Both the position numbers and the translations under genes were made by a program. The notes under the pieces were generated by a model, which did not search any database, was not told where the DNA came from, and worked only from the letters and a program-made list of their open reading frames with translations. DNA of 64,000 nucleotides from JAOTZA01 sp965224065. GTDB lineage: Bacteria > Acidobacteriota > Thermoanaerobaculia > Multivoradales > JAHEKO01. Shown one piece after another: positions 1 to 8,813 of the stretch. Position 1 is the stretch's first letter. Each line of letters starts with the position of its first letter. The stretch is taken from NCBI GenBank assembly GCA_965224065.1, contig CBDCYF010000005.1, forward strand, positions 1,922,001 to 1,986,000, in the 5' to 3' direction.

Positions 1-516
1 GAGGAGCGTCTTGGTGCGGGTCACATTGACGGTCACCAGATGGACCGCCACTTCGAGCCGCGATCCGATCATCCCCAGCGGATCGGCGATCCCGCCCTGC
101 TCGTCGACAATGAACTCCTGCGGGATGGCGTGGAGGATCTCGCGGTCCGAGGGCAAGGCCGCCGATTGCGCCGCATCCAGGACGCGCGAAATGTCCTGCC
201 GGGTGATCTCGCGGTCCTTTCTCGCCACCGACACCATGCCGCGCGCGTTGACGCTGCGTACGTCGGTGCCGGCGATACCCACGTAGGCGCGCGAGATCTC
301 CATACCCGCCATCACCTCGGCCTCCTCGGAGGCCTTTTTGAGCGAGTCGACGGTCGCCTCGACGTTTACGACATTGCCCTTGCGGCTGCCGCGGTGGCGG
401 GCCAGGCCCTTGCCAACCACTTCGATACCGCCGGAATCGTCGATCTGACCGATCAAAAAGCCGACTTTCGACGAGCCGATGTCGACGGAGACGATGGAGG
501 AATCAGGTTTGGGCAT
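1..516 (-). CDS. ftsA: Cell division protein FtsA (C-terminus outside window)
   Basis: Actin-like ATPase that anchors FtsZ to the membrane and recruits later divisome proteins. Only the first 172 residues are present; the gene runs off the left edge. The translation starts MPKPDSS and soon shows the actin-family phosphate-1 motif VDIGSSKVG. It then follows FtsA through the 1A subdomain, with YVGIAGTDVRS and ARKDREITRQDI recognisable. The ATG at 516-514 is preceded by GAGAGGG, a good ribosome site. It follows ftsQ after 6 bp and is the last visible gene of the dcw cluster; ftsZ would be expected next, outside the window. The family call is firm; completeness cannot be judged. Confidence 0.93.
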   Translation of the reverse strand, partial: MPKPDSSIVSVDIGSSKVGFLIGQIDDSGGIEVVGKGLARHRGSRKGNVVNVEATVDSLKKASEEAEVMAGMEISRAYVGIAGTDVRSVNARGMVSVARKDREITRQDISRVLDAAQSAALPSDREILHAIPQEFIVDEQGGIADPLGMIGSRLEVAVHLVTVNVTRTKTLL

Positions 517-522
517 GTGGGT

Positions 523-1338
523 TCAACCCTCTCTGGTGGGCGGCAGGGCCGCGGTTTGGAAAACGATCTGTTGACTGAATCTCAAATCCACCGAATCCAC
601 TCCAGGATAGCTCTCGGCGATCATCGCGGCGACACTGTCGAGCCGGGCCAGCGCCGGCTCGAGCGCTTCCGCGCCGACCAAAACGGCAAAGGGGAGTGTG
701 TCGACACGGAGGCGAAAGGTCCGCGCGCCGAGGATCTCGACCCGCGAGACGGTCTCGTGGCGGTGCCGGCTCCACTCGGCGGCAAGCTCGATGGCGCGGC
801 GGGCCCGGCCGGGCTCGAGATCGCCCGCCGCGGGCGGACGCTCGAGGACCACAAGATCCGCTTCCTCGGAGGGGTCCCCAGCCGGAGCGATCGCGTGGCC
901 CTCACGGTCCAGGAGCACCGCGCCCGACTCAATCTCGTCCAGGAGAAGAGCCGCCGGTTGTCGCTCGTGCAGCTCGACCGACAGCCGGCCGGGGAGCTCT
1001 TTTCTCATCTCGACCGTGTCGACCCAGGGGTGCTCATCGAGACGCCGCTCGATTTCCTTGAGGCGCACGGTCAGAATGTGCCGACCGCGCAGCGGCTCGA
1101 GACGCTGGGCCACCCAATCCGGCTCTACCCGATCGGTCGATCCGACCACCACCTCGCGCACCGAGAATTGGGGAGAAACGACGATCCACCATCCGGTGGC
1201 CGCGGGGAGCACGACCAACGCCACCGCGCTTGCAAACGGCTTGGCCAGACGCGCCAGCAAACGACGCCGGCGGCGGGGCGCGACAAACCGCCGCCGCTTG
1301 AACGGCTCCGCCTGTGGCTTCCGGTGTACCCGGCTCAT
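523..1338 (-). CDS. ftsQ: Cell division protein FtsQ
   Basis: Bitopic divisome protein linking early and late division proteins through FtsB/FtsL. The product is 271 residues: a very basic cytoplasmic tail (about 1-34, with an RRRRR run), one membrane helix (about 35-54), then a POTRA domain starting FSVREVVV at about 58 and a beta domain. The ATG at 1338-1336 overlaps the murC stop in an ATGA arrangement, which fixes the start even though the frame stays open further upstream. It directly follows murC; murB and ddl, which sit here in the Escherichia coli cluster, are absent. Confidence 0.88.
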   Translation of the reverse strand: MSRVHRKPQAEPFKRRRFVAPRRRRRLLARLAKPFASAVALVVLPAATGWWIVVSPQFSVREVVVGSTDRVEPDWVAQRLEPLRGRHILTVRLKEIERRLDEHPWVDTVEMRKELPGRLSVELHERQPAALLLDEIESGAVLLDREGHAIAPAGDPSEEADLVVLERPPAAGDLEPGRARRAIELAAEWSRHRHETVSRVEILGARTFRLRVDTLPFAVLVGAEALEPALARLDSVAAMIAESYPGVDSVDLRFSQQIVFQTAALPPTREG

Positions 1339-2744
1339 GCGTGACCTCCGGCGCGGGCCGACTCGGATTCGACTAGCCGCTCGGCGAGCCGGTAGATGTC
1401 GCCGGCCCCCAGGGTCAAGATGACGTCCCCCGCGCTGACCTCCTTGGACAGCCGCGACGGCAGATCGCGCCAATCGGGGCACCAACGGACGTTGCGATGA
1501 CCGCTCTTGCGGGCCGCATCGAGCACCAACTGACTGGTCACGCCGGGCATCGGGCTCTCTCTGGAGGGGTAGATGTCGGTGATCCAAGCGCAGTCGGCAC
1601 TCAGCAGCGCGCGCCCGAACTCGAGGGCCTGGTCCTTTGTCCGGCTGAAGAGATGGGGCTGGAAGATGGCGTGAATCCGCGGAGCGTCGGCAAAGGCCGC
1701 GCGCGCCGCGGCAAGCGTCGCCTCGACCTCGGTGGGATGGTGGGCGTAGTCGTCGACGACCGTGGCGCCGCGCCAGCTCCCCAACCGCTCGAAACGACGA
1801 TGCACCCCCGGGAACTTTGCCAGAGCCCGGACGATATCGTCGAACTCGAGACCGAGGGCTCTGGCGACGGCGATGGCCGCCAGGGCGTTCTGGACGTTGT
1901 GGCGGCCGGGCATCGGCAGATGGACCGGCCCGAGGACGCCCCGCTCGGAGTCGCGGACGACAAACCGGCAAGAGGCGCCCTCCGACTCGATCTCGCCGGC
2001 GCTCAGGTCGGCCTGGGGCGAGAGCCCATAGCTCACCACCCGGCGGTCGGCCAACCGCGGCAGGATGCTCTGAATGGTCGGGTCGTCGAGGCAGACCACG
2101 ACCTCGCCAAAAAAGGGCACACGCCCGGCAAAGTCGACAAAGGCCTCGCGGATCTCATCCAGATCGCGGTAGGTGTCGAGGTGGTCTCGATCGATCGACG
2201 TCACCACCGCCAGGATCGGCTGGAGGCGTAGAAAACTGCGGTCGAACTCGTCGGCTTCGGCCACCAGATAGTCGCTCTTGCCGAGCCGCGCGCCGGTTCC
2301 ACCGACCCGCAGCCGCCCGCCGACGATGACCGTCGGATCGAGCCCGGCCTCGGTCAAGATGGTTCCCACCAGAGACGTGGTCGTGGTCTTGCCGTGGGTT
2401 CCGGCTACGGCGATTCCGTACTTGAGCCGCATCAGCTCACCGAGCATCTCGGCGCGCCGCACGACCGTGATGTGGTGCTCGCGGGCCGACCGGACTTCGT
2501 CGTTGTCGTCGGGAATCGCCGACGACACCACCACCAGCCCGACGTCTTCGAGGTGGTCGGGCGAGTGTCCGATCTCGACCCTCACCCCGAGGCTTTCCAG
2601 CCGGCGGGTGGTCTCGCTGGCCTGGAGGTCGCAGCCCGAGACCTCGAGATCGTAGTCCAGCAGCACCTCGGCGATTCCGCTCATCCCCGCCCCACCGATG
2701 CCGATGAAGTGGACCTTGGAGAGGCTGGCGAACTGCCGGAACAT
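1335..2744 (-). CDS. murC: UDP-N-acetylmuramate--L-alanine ligase MurC
   Basis: Cytoplasmic Mur ligase that adds the first amino acid, L-Ala, to UDP-MurNAc using ATP. The product is 469 residues, normal for the family. It has the N-terminal UDP-binding glycine loop GIGGAGMSG (about 15-23), the ATP loop GTHGKTT (115-121), the AEADEFDRSF segment, and the C-terminal domain with VDDYAHHPTEV. The chosen ATG at 2744-2742 overlaps the murG stop; GTG codons just upstream (2750, 2747) are alternatives. It ends in a 4-bp overlap with ftsQ, so it is certainly co-translated with the cluster. Confidence 0.96.
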   Translation of the reverse strand: MFRQFASLSKVHFIGIGGAGMSGIAEVLLDYDLEVSGCDLQASETTRRLESLGVRVEIGHSPDHLEDVGLVVVSSAIPDDNDEVRSAREHHITVVRRAEMLGELMRLKYGIAVAGTHGKTTTTSLVGTILTEAGLDPTVIVGGRLRVGGTGARLGKSDYLVAEADEFDRSFLRLQPILAVVTSIDRDHLDTYRDLDEIREAFVDFAGRVPFFGEVVVCLDDPTIQSILPRLADRRVVSYGLSPQADLSAGEIESEGASCRFVVRDSERGVLGPVHLPMPGRHNVQNALAAIAVARALGLEFDDIVRALAKFPGVHRRFERLGSWRGATVVDDYAHHPTEVEATLAAARAAFADAPRIHAIFQPHLFSRTKDQALEFGRALLSADCAWITDIYPSRESPMPGVTSQLVLDAARKSGHRNVRWCPDWRDLPSRLSKEVSAGDVILTLGAGDIYRLAERLVESESARAGGHA

Positions 2745-3856
2745 CACCACTCCTCTCCCCCTTGCAGCAGATCGGCGATCCGGCTGGCGGCGTCGGGCCG
2801 CGCCAGCGAGCCGGCGGCCGCCGACATCCGGAGCAGCCGCTCGCGGTCCCCAAAAAGTGATCGCAGAATCTCCGCCAGCTCGTCCGCGCCACCGGTGTCG
2901 AACAGCTCCGCAGCCCCGGCCGCGCGGAGTCGCTCCGCATTGTCCCGCTGATGCCCGGCGGCGATGGTCAAGGGCACGAGGATCGCCGGACGGGCGGCGG
3001 CACAAAGCTCCGCCAAAGTCAGGGCGCCCGCCCGCGAGATCACCAGATGGGACGCCGCCATCTCGGCCGCTACGTCGTCGACAAAGGAGGTCACGCGGAC
3101 CTCGACACCTCCCCGCTCGCGCGCCGAGTAGTCCGCCTTCACCGAGTCGACATGGTCCGCGCCCGCCTGGTGCAGGACCGTCAGACGACCGGCCGCTCCC
3201 GCCGTCTCGTGCCGCAGACCCTCCGACAGTCGTCGGAGGGCGGCCGGCAGAAGCTGGTTGATCTGGCGAGCTCCCTGGCTGCCGCCCAGAACCAGGAGCC
3301 GCGGCGGTCCATCCGGCAGCCCGGCACCGGTGAAAAACTCCGCCCGCACCGGGATCCCGGTGTGCACCGATCGGCCTTTCACCTGGGTTGCGGTTTCGGC
3401 GTAACCGACGCAGACCCCGTCGGCAAACCTCGACAGCCACCGATTCGCCGCGCCGGCGCGAGAGTTGGGCTCGAGCAAAAACACCGAACGTCTCGCGAGC
3501 CGCGCACCCAGAACGGCCGGCGCGGAGACATACCCTCCGGTTCCGAGCACCGCGTCCACCCCCTGGCGCCGTAGCACGCCGCGCGCCCGGATCGCCGACA
3601 CCGCTGTGGTCGCCAGAGCGCCGATCCGGGCCATTGCACCGCGCCCCAGGACCGCGTGCGCCTCGAGCGCGTGGTAGTCGAGACCCTTCGCCTCCACCAG
3701 CTCGCGCTCCATCCCTACCGGCCGGCCGAGCCAGCTCACCCGGCACCCCCTTCGGTCGAGCTCCTCGGCCACGGCGAGACCCGGAAAAACGTGGCCGCCG
3801 GTCCCGCCACCCGCGAGGAGCACATGCCGCTTCGGCGCTTGCTCTCCATTCCTCAT
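2744..3856 (-). CDS. murG: UDP-GlcNAc:lipid I N-acetylglucosaminyltransferase MurG
   Basis: Peripheral inner-membrane GT28-family enzyme converting lipid I to lipid II. The 370-residue product opens with the family signature loop AGGGTGGHVFPGLA (15-28). It carries the second glycine-rich loop VLGGSQGARQIN in the middle and the UDP-GlcNAc-binding stretch SRAGALTLAELCA followed by PLTIAAGHQRDNA. Length matches the family. It overlaps ftsW upstream by 4 bp and meets murC downstream. Confidence 0.96.
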   Translation of the reverse strand: MRNGEQAPKRHVLLAGGGTGGHVFPGLAVAEELDRRGCRVSWLGRPVGMERELVEAKGLDYHALEAHAVLGRGAMARIGALATTAVSAIRARGVLRRQGVDAVLGTGGYVSAPAVLGARLARRSVFLLEPNSRAGAANRWLSRFADGVCVGYAETATQVKGRSVHTGIPVRAEFFTGAGLPDGPPRLLVLGGSQGARQINQLLPAALRRLSEGLRHETAGAAGRLTVLHQAGADHVDSVKADYSARERGGVEVRVTSFVDDVAAEMAASHLVISRAGALTLAELCAAARPAILVPLTIAAGHQRDNAERLRAAGAAELFDTGGADELAEILRSLFGDRERLLRMSAAAGSLARPDAASRIADLLQGGEEW

Positions 3857-4944
3857 CCATGCTGCGACACGTTGAGCAAGACTCCGCTCGCGGTCAGGCA
3901 GACCACCAGCGAAGAGCCGCCATAGGAGACAAAGGGCAGCGTGACTCCGGTTGCCGGGAAAAGGCTCAGCGCGACGCTGACGTGAACCAGCGCCTGGACC
4001 ACCAGCAACGACGAAAACCCCCAGGCCAGATATTTTCCGAACTCATCGGGGGCCTTGAGCCCCGCGACCACACCCCGCCAGAACACGATTGCAAAAAGCA
4101 CCACGACCCCGGCGGCGCCCAGAAGACCGAGCTCCTCGCCGATGATCGAGTAGACAAAATCGGAATAGGGAAAGGGCAAAAACGAGAGCTTTTGCAGGCC
4201 CTTGCCGAGCCCCAGACCGAAAAGCCCTCCCGAACCGATGGCGATCAGGGACTGGAGGGGCTGGTGCCCCGCCCCCAGGGGGTCGGTCTCGGGCTGCAAG
4301 AAGGCCAGAAACCGGTCCCTGCGATACGGCTCGAACCAGATCGCGGCCGCTGCCGCCGGCAGGGCGATTGCGAGCCCGGCAAACAGCGTGAGCCACGGAA
4401 TTCCGGCGAGAAACAGCACCGCGCCGGTGACGACCGTCATCAGGAGCGCGCTCCCCAGATCGCGGCCGAGAAAGACCAACGCCGTCAGCAAGGCGCCGGC
4501 GAAGATCGACGGCCAGACAAAGTCCCGTTTTTCGGAGCTCTCGCTGCTGCGCGCGATCTGGTAGGCGAGAAACGGCACCAGCGCCAGCTTGGCGAACTCG
4601 GAAGGTTGTATCGACAGCCCGCCCAGCACCAACCATCTGTTGGTGGCATTGCGCTCGGGCGCCAGGAGCACCACGGTCAGCAGGAACAGCGCTCCTCCCA
4701 TCAGGGTCCAGATCACCACCCGCCGGCGCAGCACGCGGTAGTCGAGATGCATCATCACCCACATGGCGACCAGACCCACTCCCGCCGCCACGCTTTGTTT
4801 GATCAGCCGGCCCTGGCCTCGAGCGATGCCCGAGGTCTCCCCCGTTGCCGGCCCGCTGGCCGAGTAGACCATCGTGAGGCCCAGCCCGACCAGCACGATG
4901 ATCGCGGTAAAAAGCACCAGATCGTAGGCGAGCTTTTTAGCCAC
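3853..4944 (-). CDS. ftsW: SEDS peptidoglycan glycosyltransferase FtsW
   Basis: Septal lipid II polymerase of the SEDS family, acting with the class B PBP (FtsI). The 363-residue polytopic protein carries SEDS hallmarks: NRWLVLGGLSIQPSEFAKL (about 102-120), the FVYSIIGEELGLLG segment that contains the family's conserved acidic region, and the terminal PFVSYGGSSL. The start was taken at GTG 4944-4942 (VAKKLAYD), which overlaps the murD stop by 8 bp; the frame stays open further upstream, but that portion is unlike FtsW. Between murD and murG, as is usual in dcw clusters. Confidence 0.93.
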   Translation of the reverse strand: MAKKLAYDLVLFTAIIVLVGLGLTMVYSASGPATGETSGIARGQGRLIKQSVAAGVGLVAMWVMMHLDYRVLRRRVVIWTLMGGALFLLTVVLLAPERNATNRWLVLGGLSIQPSEFAKLALVPFLAYQIARSSESSEKRDFVWPSIFAGALLTALVFLGRDLGSALLMTVVTGAVLFLAGIPWLTLFAGLAIALPAAAAAIWFEPYRRDRFLAFLQPETDPLGAGHQPLQSLIAIGSGGLFGLGLGKGLQKLSFLPFPYSDFVYSIIGEELGLLGAAGVVVLFAIVFWRGVVAGLKAPDEFGKYLAWGFSSLLVVQALVHVSVALSLFPATGVTLPFVSYGGSSLVVCLTASGVLLNVSQHG

Positions 4945-6340
4945 TCGAGCCCCCGTCGGAGTCGGCCAAGCCGGCCACCAGGCGGGCGAAATGCTCGCCT
5001 CGCTCGGCGTAGTTCCGGTACTGGTCAAAGCTGGCGCAGGCGGGGGACAGGAGCACGGTCTCCCCGGGGCGCGCCGCTTCAGCGGCAGCAGCCACCGCGC
5101 GCTCCAGGTCACCGCTTGTCTCCACCGCCACCTCCCGGCCCAGGACCGCGCCGATCTCGCCCCCGGCCTCCCCGACCAGGTACACACGGCTCGCCACCCG
5201 CGCCACGGGGACCGCCAGCTCCGAGAAATCCGCGCCCTTGGCTCGGCCGCCGAGAATCAGATGGACCGAGCCCGGCTCGAAGCCCTCGAGCGACCTCACC
5301 GTCGCGCCGACGTTTGTGGCCTTGGAATCGTCGATCCAGATCACTCCCCCCACCCGACGCACTTCTTCCATGCGATGGGGCAGGCCCTCTACCTCCGAGA
5401 GCACGGCCGAGAACTCATCTGAAGGGGCTCCCATCGCTCGGGCCAGCAGGGCCGCCGCCATGGCGTTCTCGAGGTTGTGGACCCCGCGCAGCCGCAGGGT
5501 CTCGACGTGAAAGAGCACCTGAGGAGCGCTTCCCGGCACCGCCTCGACCACCGTTCCGTTGTCCAGATAGCAGCCGTCTTCGACCGGCCGGCGCCGGGAG
5601 AAAAACCGCCGGCGAGCCGCCGTCGCCACGGCGGCGACGTGCGGATCGTCCGCGTTGAGGACCGCGATGTCTTCGACCGCCTGGTTTCTGAACAGCGCGG
5701 TCTTGGCGGCCAGGTACCGGGAGACGTCGCGATGACGGTCCAGGTGGTCGGGCGAGAGGTTGAGCAACGCCGCCGCCCTGGGATGAAAGGCATCAATCCC
5801 CTCGAGCTGGAAGCTCGACAGCTCGACCACAAAAACCCGCCCCGGTGGCCCGTTGACACAGCTCGAGAGCGGCACACCGATGTTGCCGCACACCACCGAC
5901 TCGAAGCCGGCGCCGCGAAGCAGGGCGCCGGCGAGCGCGGTGGTCGTGCTCTTGCCGTTGGAGCCGGTGATGCCGACGACCGGACCGTCCAGAAAGGCAA
6001 ACGCCAGCTCCACTTCGGCGATCACCGGCACACCGTCGGCACGCGCCCGCTCGAGCGCCGGCAGGTCCCACGGCACTCCGGGGCTGACCACCACGCCGTC
6101 GACGTCGGCCGGCAGCCGTTCCGGCTGGGAGCCGAGCCGCAGCTCGAGCCCTTCGCGTCGCCCGAATTCTCCGAGCTCAAGACCCGGCTCGGTGCGCCGG
6201 TCGAGGGCGACGACCGTGACCCCGCGATCCAGGAGCAGCTCGGCAGCGGCCCGGCCGGACGCGCCCAGCCCAAAGACCACCGCGCGCTCCCACGGGCGGG
6301 AGCTTCTGGGCAGGGTCATCGCTGCGGTCATGACAGACAC
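4937..6340 (-). CDS. murD: UDP-N-acetylmuramoyl-L-alanine--D-glutamate ligase MurD
   Basis: Cytoplasmic Mur ligase adding D-Glu to UDP-MurNAc-L-Ala. The 467-residue product has the N-terminal Rossmann loop VFGLGASGRAAAELL, the ATP loop GSNGKSTT (about 126-133), NLSPDHLDRH in the central domain, and the C-terminal domain with ILGGRAKGADF and LLSPACASFDQYRNYAERG. The latter is a strong MurD signature. Two in-frame ATGs lie near the start (codons 1 and 4); the first is given. It begins 7 bp after mraY ends. Confidence 0.96.
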   Translation of the reverse strand: MSVMTAAMTLPRSSRPWERAVVFGLGASGRAAAELLLDRGVTVVALDRRTEPGLELGEFGRREGLELRLGSQPERLPADVDGVVVSPGVPWDLPALERARADGVPVIAEVELAFAFLDGPVVGITGSNGKSTTTALAGALLRGAGFESVVCGNIGVPLSSCVNGPPGRVFVVELSSFQLEGIDAFHPRAAALLNLSPDHLDRHRDVSRYLAAKTALFRNQAVEDIAVLNADDPHVAAVATAARRRFFSRRRPVEDGCYLDNGTVVEAVPGSAPQVLFHVETLRLRGVHNLENAMAAALLARAMGAPSDEFSAVLSEVEGLPHRMEEVRRVGGVIWIDDSKATNVGATVRSLEGFEPGSVHLILGGRAKGADFSELAVPVARVASRVYLVGEAGGEIGAVLGREVAVETSGDLERAVAAAAEAARPGETVLLSPACASFDQYRNYAERGEHFARLVAGLADSDGGSSG

Positions 6341-6347
6341 CGTTCGG

Positions 6348-7433
6348 TCATCTCAACTTGAGGGTCGACAGGCTCAGAAGCGCGAAAAGGATCGCCAGGA
6401 TCCAGAAGCGGACGATGATCTTGGGCTCGGCCCATCCGCCGAGCTCGAAATGATGGTGGAGCGGGGCCATACGGAAGACCCGCTTGCCGGTCAGCTTGAA
6501 CGAGGCCACCTGGATGATCACCGACAGCGCCTCGATGACAAAAAGTCCCCCCACCAGGACCAGAACGACTTCTTGCTTGGAGAGCAGGGCGACGATCCCG
6601 ATCGCCCCTCCGATGGCCAGCGAGCCGACGTCCCCCATAAAGACCTGTGCCGGGTAGGCGTTGAACCACAGGAACCCCAAACTGGCGCCGACCAGGGCGC
6701 TGCAAAAGATCGCCGCCTCGCCCGCTCCGCGGACATAGGGCACCTGCAGATAGCCCGCGACCACCGAGTTGCCGGCTACGTAAGTGAAGATCACGTAGGT
6801 CGCCGCGGCGATCATCGTCGCCCCGATCGCCAGGCCGTCGAGCCCATCGGTGAGGTTGACCGCGTTGGACGCCCCCACCAGCACCAGGGCCGCGAACGGC
6901 ACGTACGCCCAGCCGATGTCGAACACGGCTCGCTTGAAAAACGGCAGTGCCACCGTGTTGGCGAACTCGTGCTCCGCGCCGAGCGAGCGGATCGCCAGCC
7001 CCGCTCCCACCGCGACAATCACCTGGAGGGCGAACTTTGTGCGCGCGGTCAGGCCCTGGTTGCGCCGGTTGCGCACCTTGAGCCAGTCGTCGGCAAACCC
7101 GATGGCTCCAAACCCGACGGTAACGCCCACGGCCAGGTGGATCCACGGGTTGGTCAGATCGACCCACAGCAAGGTCGGCACGAGCAGCGCGAACAGGATC
7201 AGAAGTCCACCCATCGTCGGCGTGCCGGCCTTGGTCTGATGCCGCTCGGGACCGACGTCGCGGATGGTCTGACCGATCGACAGCCGGGAGAGTAGATTGA
7301 CAAAGCGCGGCCCCAGAAGCAGCAGCAGCACGATGGCGGTGAGGACCGCCCCGGCGGCCCGAAAGGTGATGTAACGAAACACGTTGAAGACCGCAAAGGC
7401 CTCGTGGAGCGGGTAGAGAAGGTGGTAGAGCAT
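6348..7433 (-). CDS. mraY: Phospho-N-acetylmuramoyl-pentapeptide transferase MraY
   Basis: Integral membrane enzyme that moves phospho-MurNAc-pentapeptide to undecaprenyl phosphate, forming lipid I. The 361-residue, many-helix protein has TPTMGG (71-76), the catalytic aspartate pair in GFADDWLKV (about 112-120), NLTDGLDGLAIG, and the C-terminal histidine motif LHHHFELGG. These are all diagnostic. It starts immediately after the murF stop with no gap and is followed by murD. Confidence 0.97.
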   Translation of the reverse strand: MLYHLLYPLHEAFAVFNVFRYITFRAAGAVLTAIVLLLLLGPRFVNLLSRLSIGQTIRDVGPERHQTKAGTPTMGGLLILFALLVPTLLWVDLTNPWIHLAVGVTVGFGAIGFADDWLKVRNRRNQGLTARTKFALQVIVAVGAGLAIRSLGAEHEFANTVALPFFKRAVFDIGWAYVPFAALVLVGASNAVNLTDGLDGLAIGATMIAAATYVIFTYVAGNSVVAGYLQVPYVRGAGEAAIFCSALVGASLGFLWFNAYPAQVFMGDVGSLAIGGAIGIVALLSKQEVVLVLVGGLFVIEALSVIIQVASFKLTGKRVFRMAPLHHHFELGGWAEPKIIVRFWILAILFALLSLSTLKLR

Positions 7434-8813
7434 TCAGCCGCTCTCTCCTTCCAGGAGCTTTTGCACTACGACCTCGAGCCCCACCCCGCGCGAGCCCTTG
7501 ACCAGGACCAGATCGCCGGGCCGGAACCTCCGGGCCGCTTCGGCAGCGGCGTCCGCCGCGCTCGCCAGCCACCGGCCTTCCCCGCCCGCCGCTTCTACGG
7601 CTTCGACCAGCACGCGCGCCCCAGGGCCCACGCCGAGCACGGGCGAGAACCCCAGCTCCGCCGCCCGTTTGCCGGCGGCGCGGTGAAATTCGGGGCCGGC
7701 GGGACCCAGCTCGAGCATCTCTCCGAGCACCGCCCACTGCCTTTCGCCGCCCAGTGCCGCAGCGCTCTCCAGAATCGTCTCCAGCGCCTCGGGGTTCGAG
7801 TTGTAGCAATCGTCGACCAGGATCGAACCGTCTTCGAGCCGGTGCACGACCCCGCGCATGGCCTCGGGCTCGACCTCTGCGGCCGCCGAAGCAATGTCTT
7901 CCGGGCGCACGCCGAGAGCCGCGGCGCAGGCGGCCGCGGCCAGAAAGTTCTCGACGTTGTGGCTTCCAAACAGACGCAGAGTCACCGGCTGCCGCCCGTC
8001 TCCATGCCGCCAGACAAACCGCATCCCTCCGTCGTCGGTGGTCTCGATCCGTTCCGCCGTGTGATCGGCCTGAGGGTCGCTGGCGCGATTGGTCGTGAAC
8101 CAGATGACCTGGCGGCCGCGAGCGTCTCGGCGGACGATCCGAACCACTTCCCGATCGGCGGCGTTGGCGATCACCAGGCCGCTGGGGTCGAGCCCGCGAA
8201 AGAGCTCGGCCTTGGCGTCGGCGATCGCGGAGACACTGTCGAAGGACGCGAGGTGGGCCGGCTTGACGTTGGTGAAGATCGCCACACCCGGCCTCCCCAA
8301 CCGGCTCACACCGGCGAGCTCGCCGGGGGTCGACATCCCCATCTCGGCCACCATCCACTCGGCGTCGTCGGCGATGCCCAGCAAGGCGATGGGGAAACCA
8401 TAGAGGTTGTTGAGGTTTCCGGGGCTGCGCGCCACTCGGAAACGGCGCGACAGCATGGCCGCGAGAAGCTCCTTGGTAGTCGTCTTGCCGCTCGACCCAG
8501 TCACCCCGACCAGGTTCTGCGGCGTCCGCAGCCGGACATGCCGGGTCAGGGCGTGAAGAGCCTCATAGGAGCTTTGGACCTCGACGACGGTCGCTCGTTC
8601 GTCGACCTCTACCGGGTGCTCGACCACGACCGCGGTGGCGCCGCGGTCCAGCGCATCACGGGCAAAACGGTGACCGTCGGTGTGCTCGCCCTCGAGGGCG
8701 AAGAAGAGCTCGCGTCCCGAGATCCGCCGCGAGTCCAACGCGGCTCCCGACCACTCGGCGCTTTGGTCCCCGCTCAGGATCCTTCCTCCCATGGCCGCCG
8801 CGGCCTCATCCAC
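7434..8813 (-). CDS. murF: UDP-MurNAc-tripeptide--D-alanyl-D-alanine ligase MurF
   Basis: Mur ligase adding D-Ala-D-Ala to complete the UDP-MurNAc pentapeptide. With the GTG start at 8813-8811 the product is 459 residues, close to family length. It shows LDSRRISGRELFFAL near the N-terminus, the ATP loop TGSSGKTTTKELL (about 105-117), NLNNLYGFPIALL, and DDCYNSNPEA in the C-terminal domain. The frame stays open about 70 codons upstream inside murE, but that part is unrelated to MurF. The GTG overlaps the murE stop by 8 bp; a TTG slightly upstream is an alternative. Confidence 0.94.
   Translation of the reverse strand: MDEAAAAMGGRILSGDQSAEWSGAALDSRRISGRELFFALEGEHTDGHRFARDALDRGATAVVVEHPVEVDERATVVEVQSSYEALHALTRHVRLRTPQNLVGVTGSSGKTTTKELLAAMLSRRFRVARSPGNLNNLYGFPIALLGIADDAEWMVAEMGMSTPGELAGVSRLGRPGVAIFTNVKPAHLASFDSVSAIADAKAELFRGLDPSGLVIANAADREVVRIVRRDARGRQVIWFTTNRASDPQADHTAERIETTDDGGMRFVWRHGDGRQPVTLRLFGSHNVENFLAAAACAAALGVRPEDIASAAAEVEPEAMRGVVHRLEDGSILVDDCYNSNPEALETILESAAALGGERQWAVLGEMLELGPAGPEFHRAAGKRAAELGFSPVLGVGPGARVLVEAVEAAGGEGRWLASAADAAAEAARRFRPGDLVLVKGSRGVGLEVVVQKLLEGESG

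Noticed and set aside
3388..5658. Long plus-strand open frame (756 codons) opposite murG/ftsW/murD
   Set aside because: Arg/Pro/Gln-rich shadow translation, overlapping three firmly identified genes on the other strand.
5853..7295. Plus-strand open frame (480 codons) opposite murD/mraY
   Set aside because: Low-complexity antisense translation of strongly conserved genes; no domain or ribosome site.
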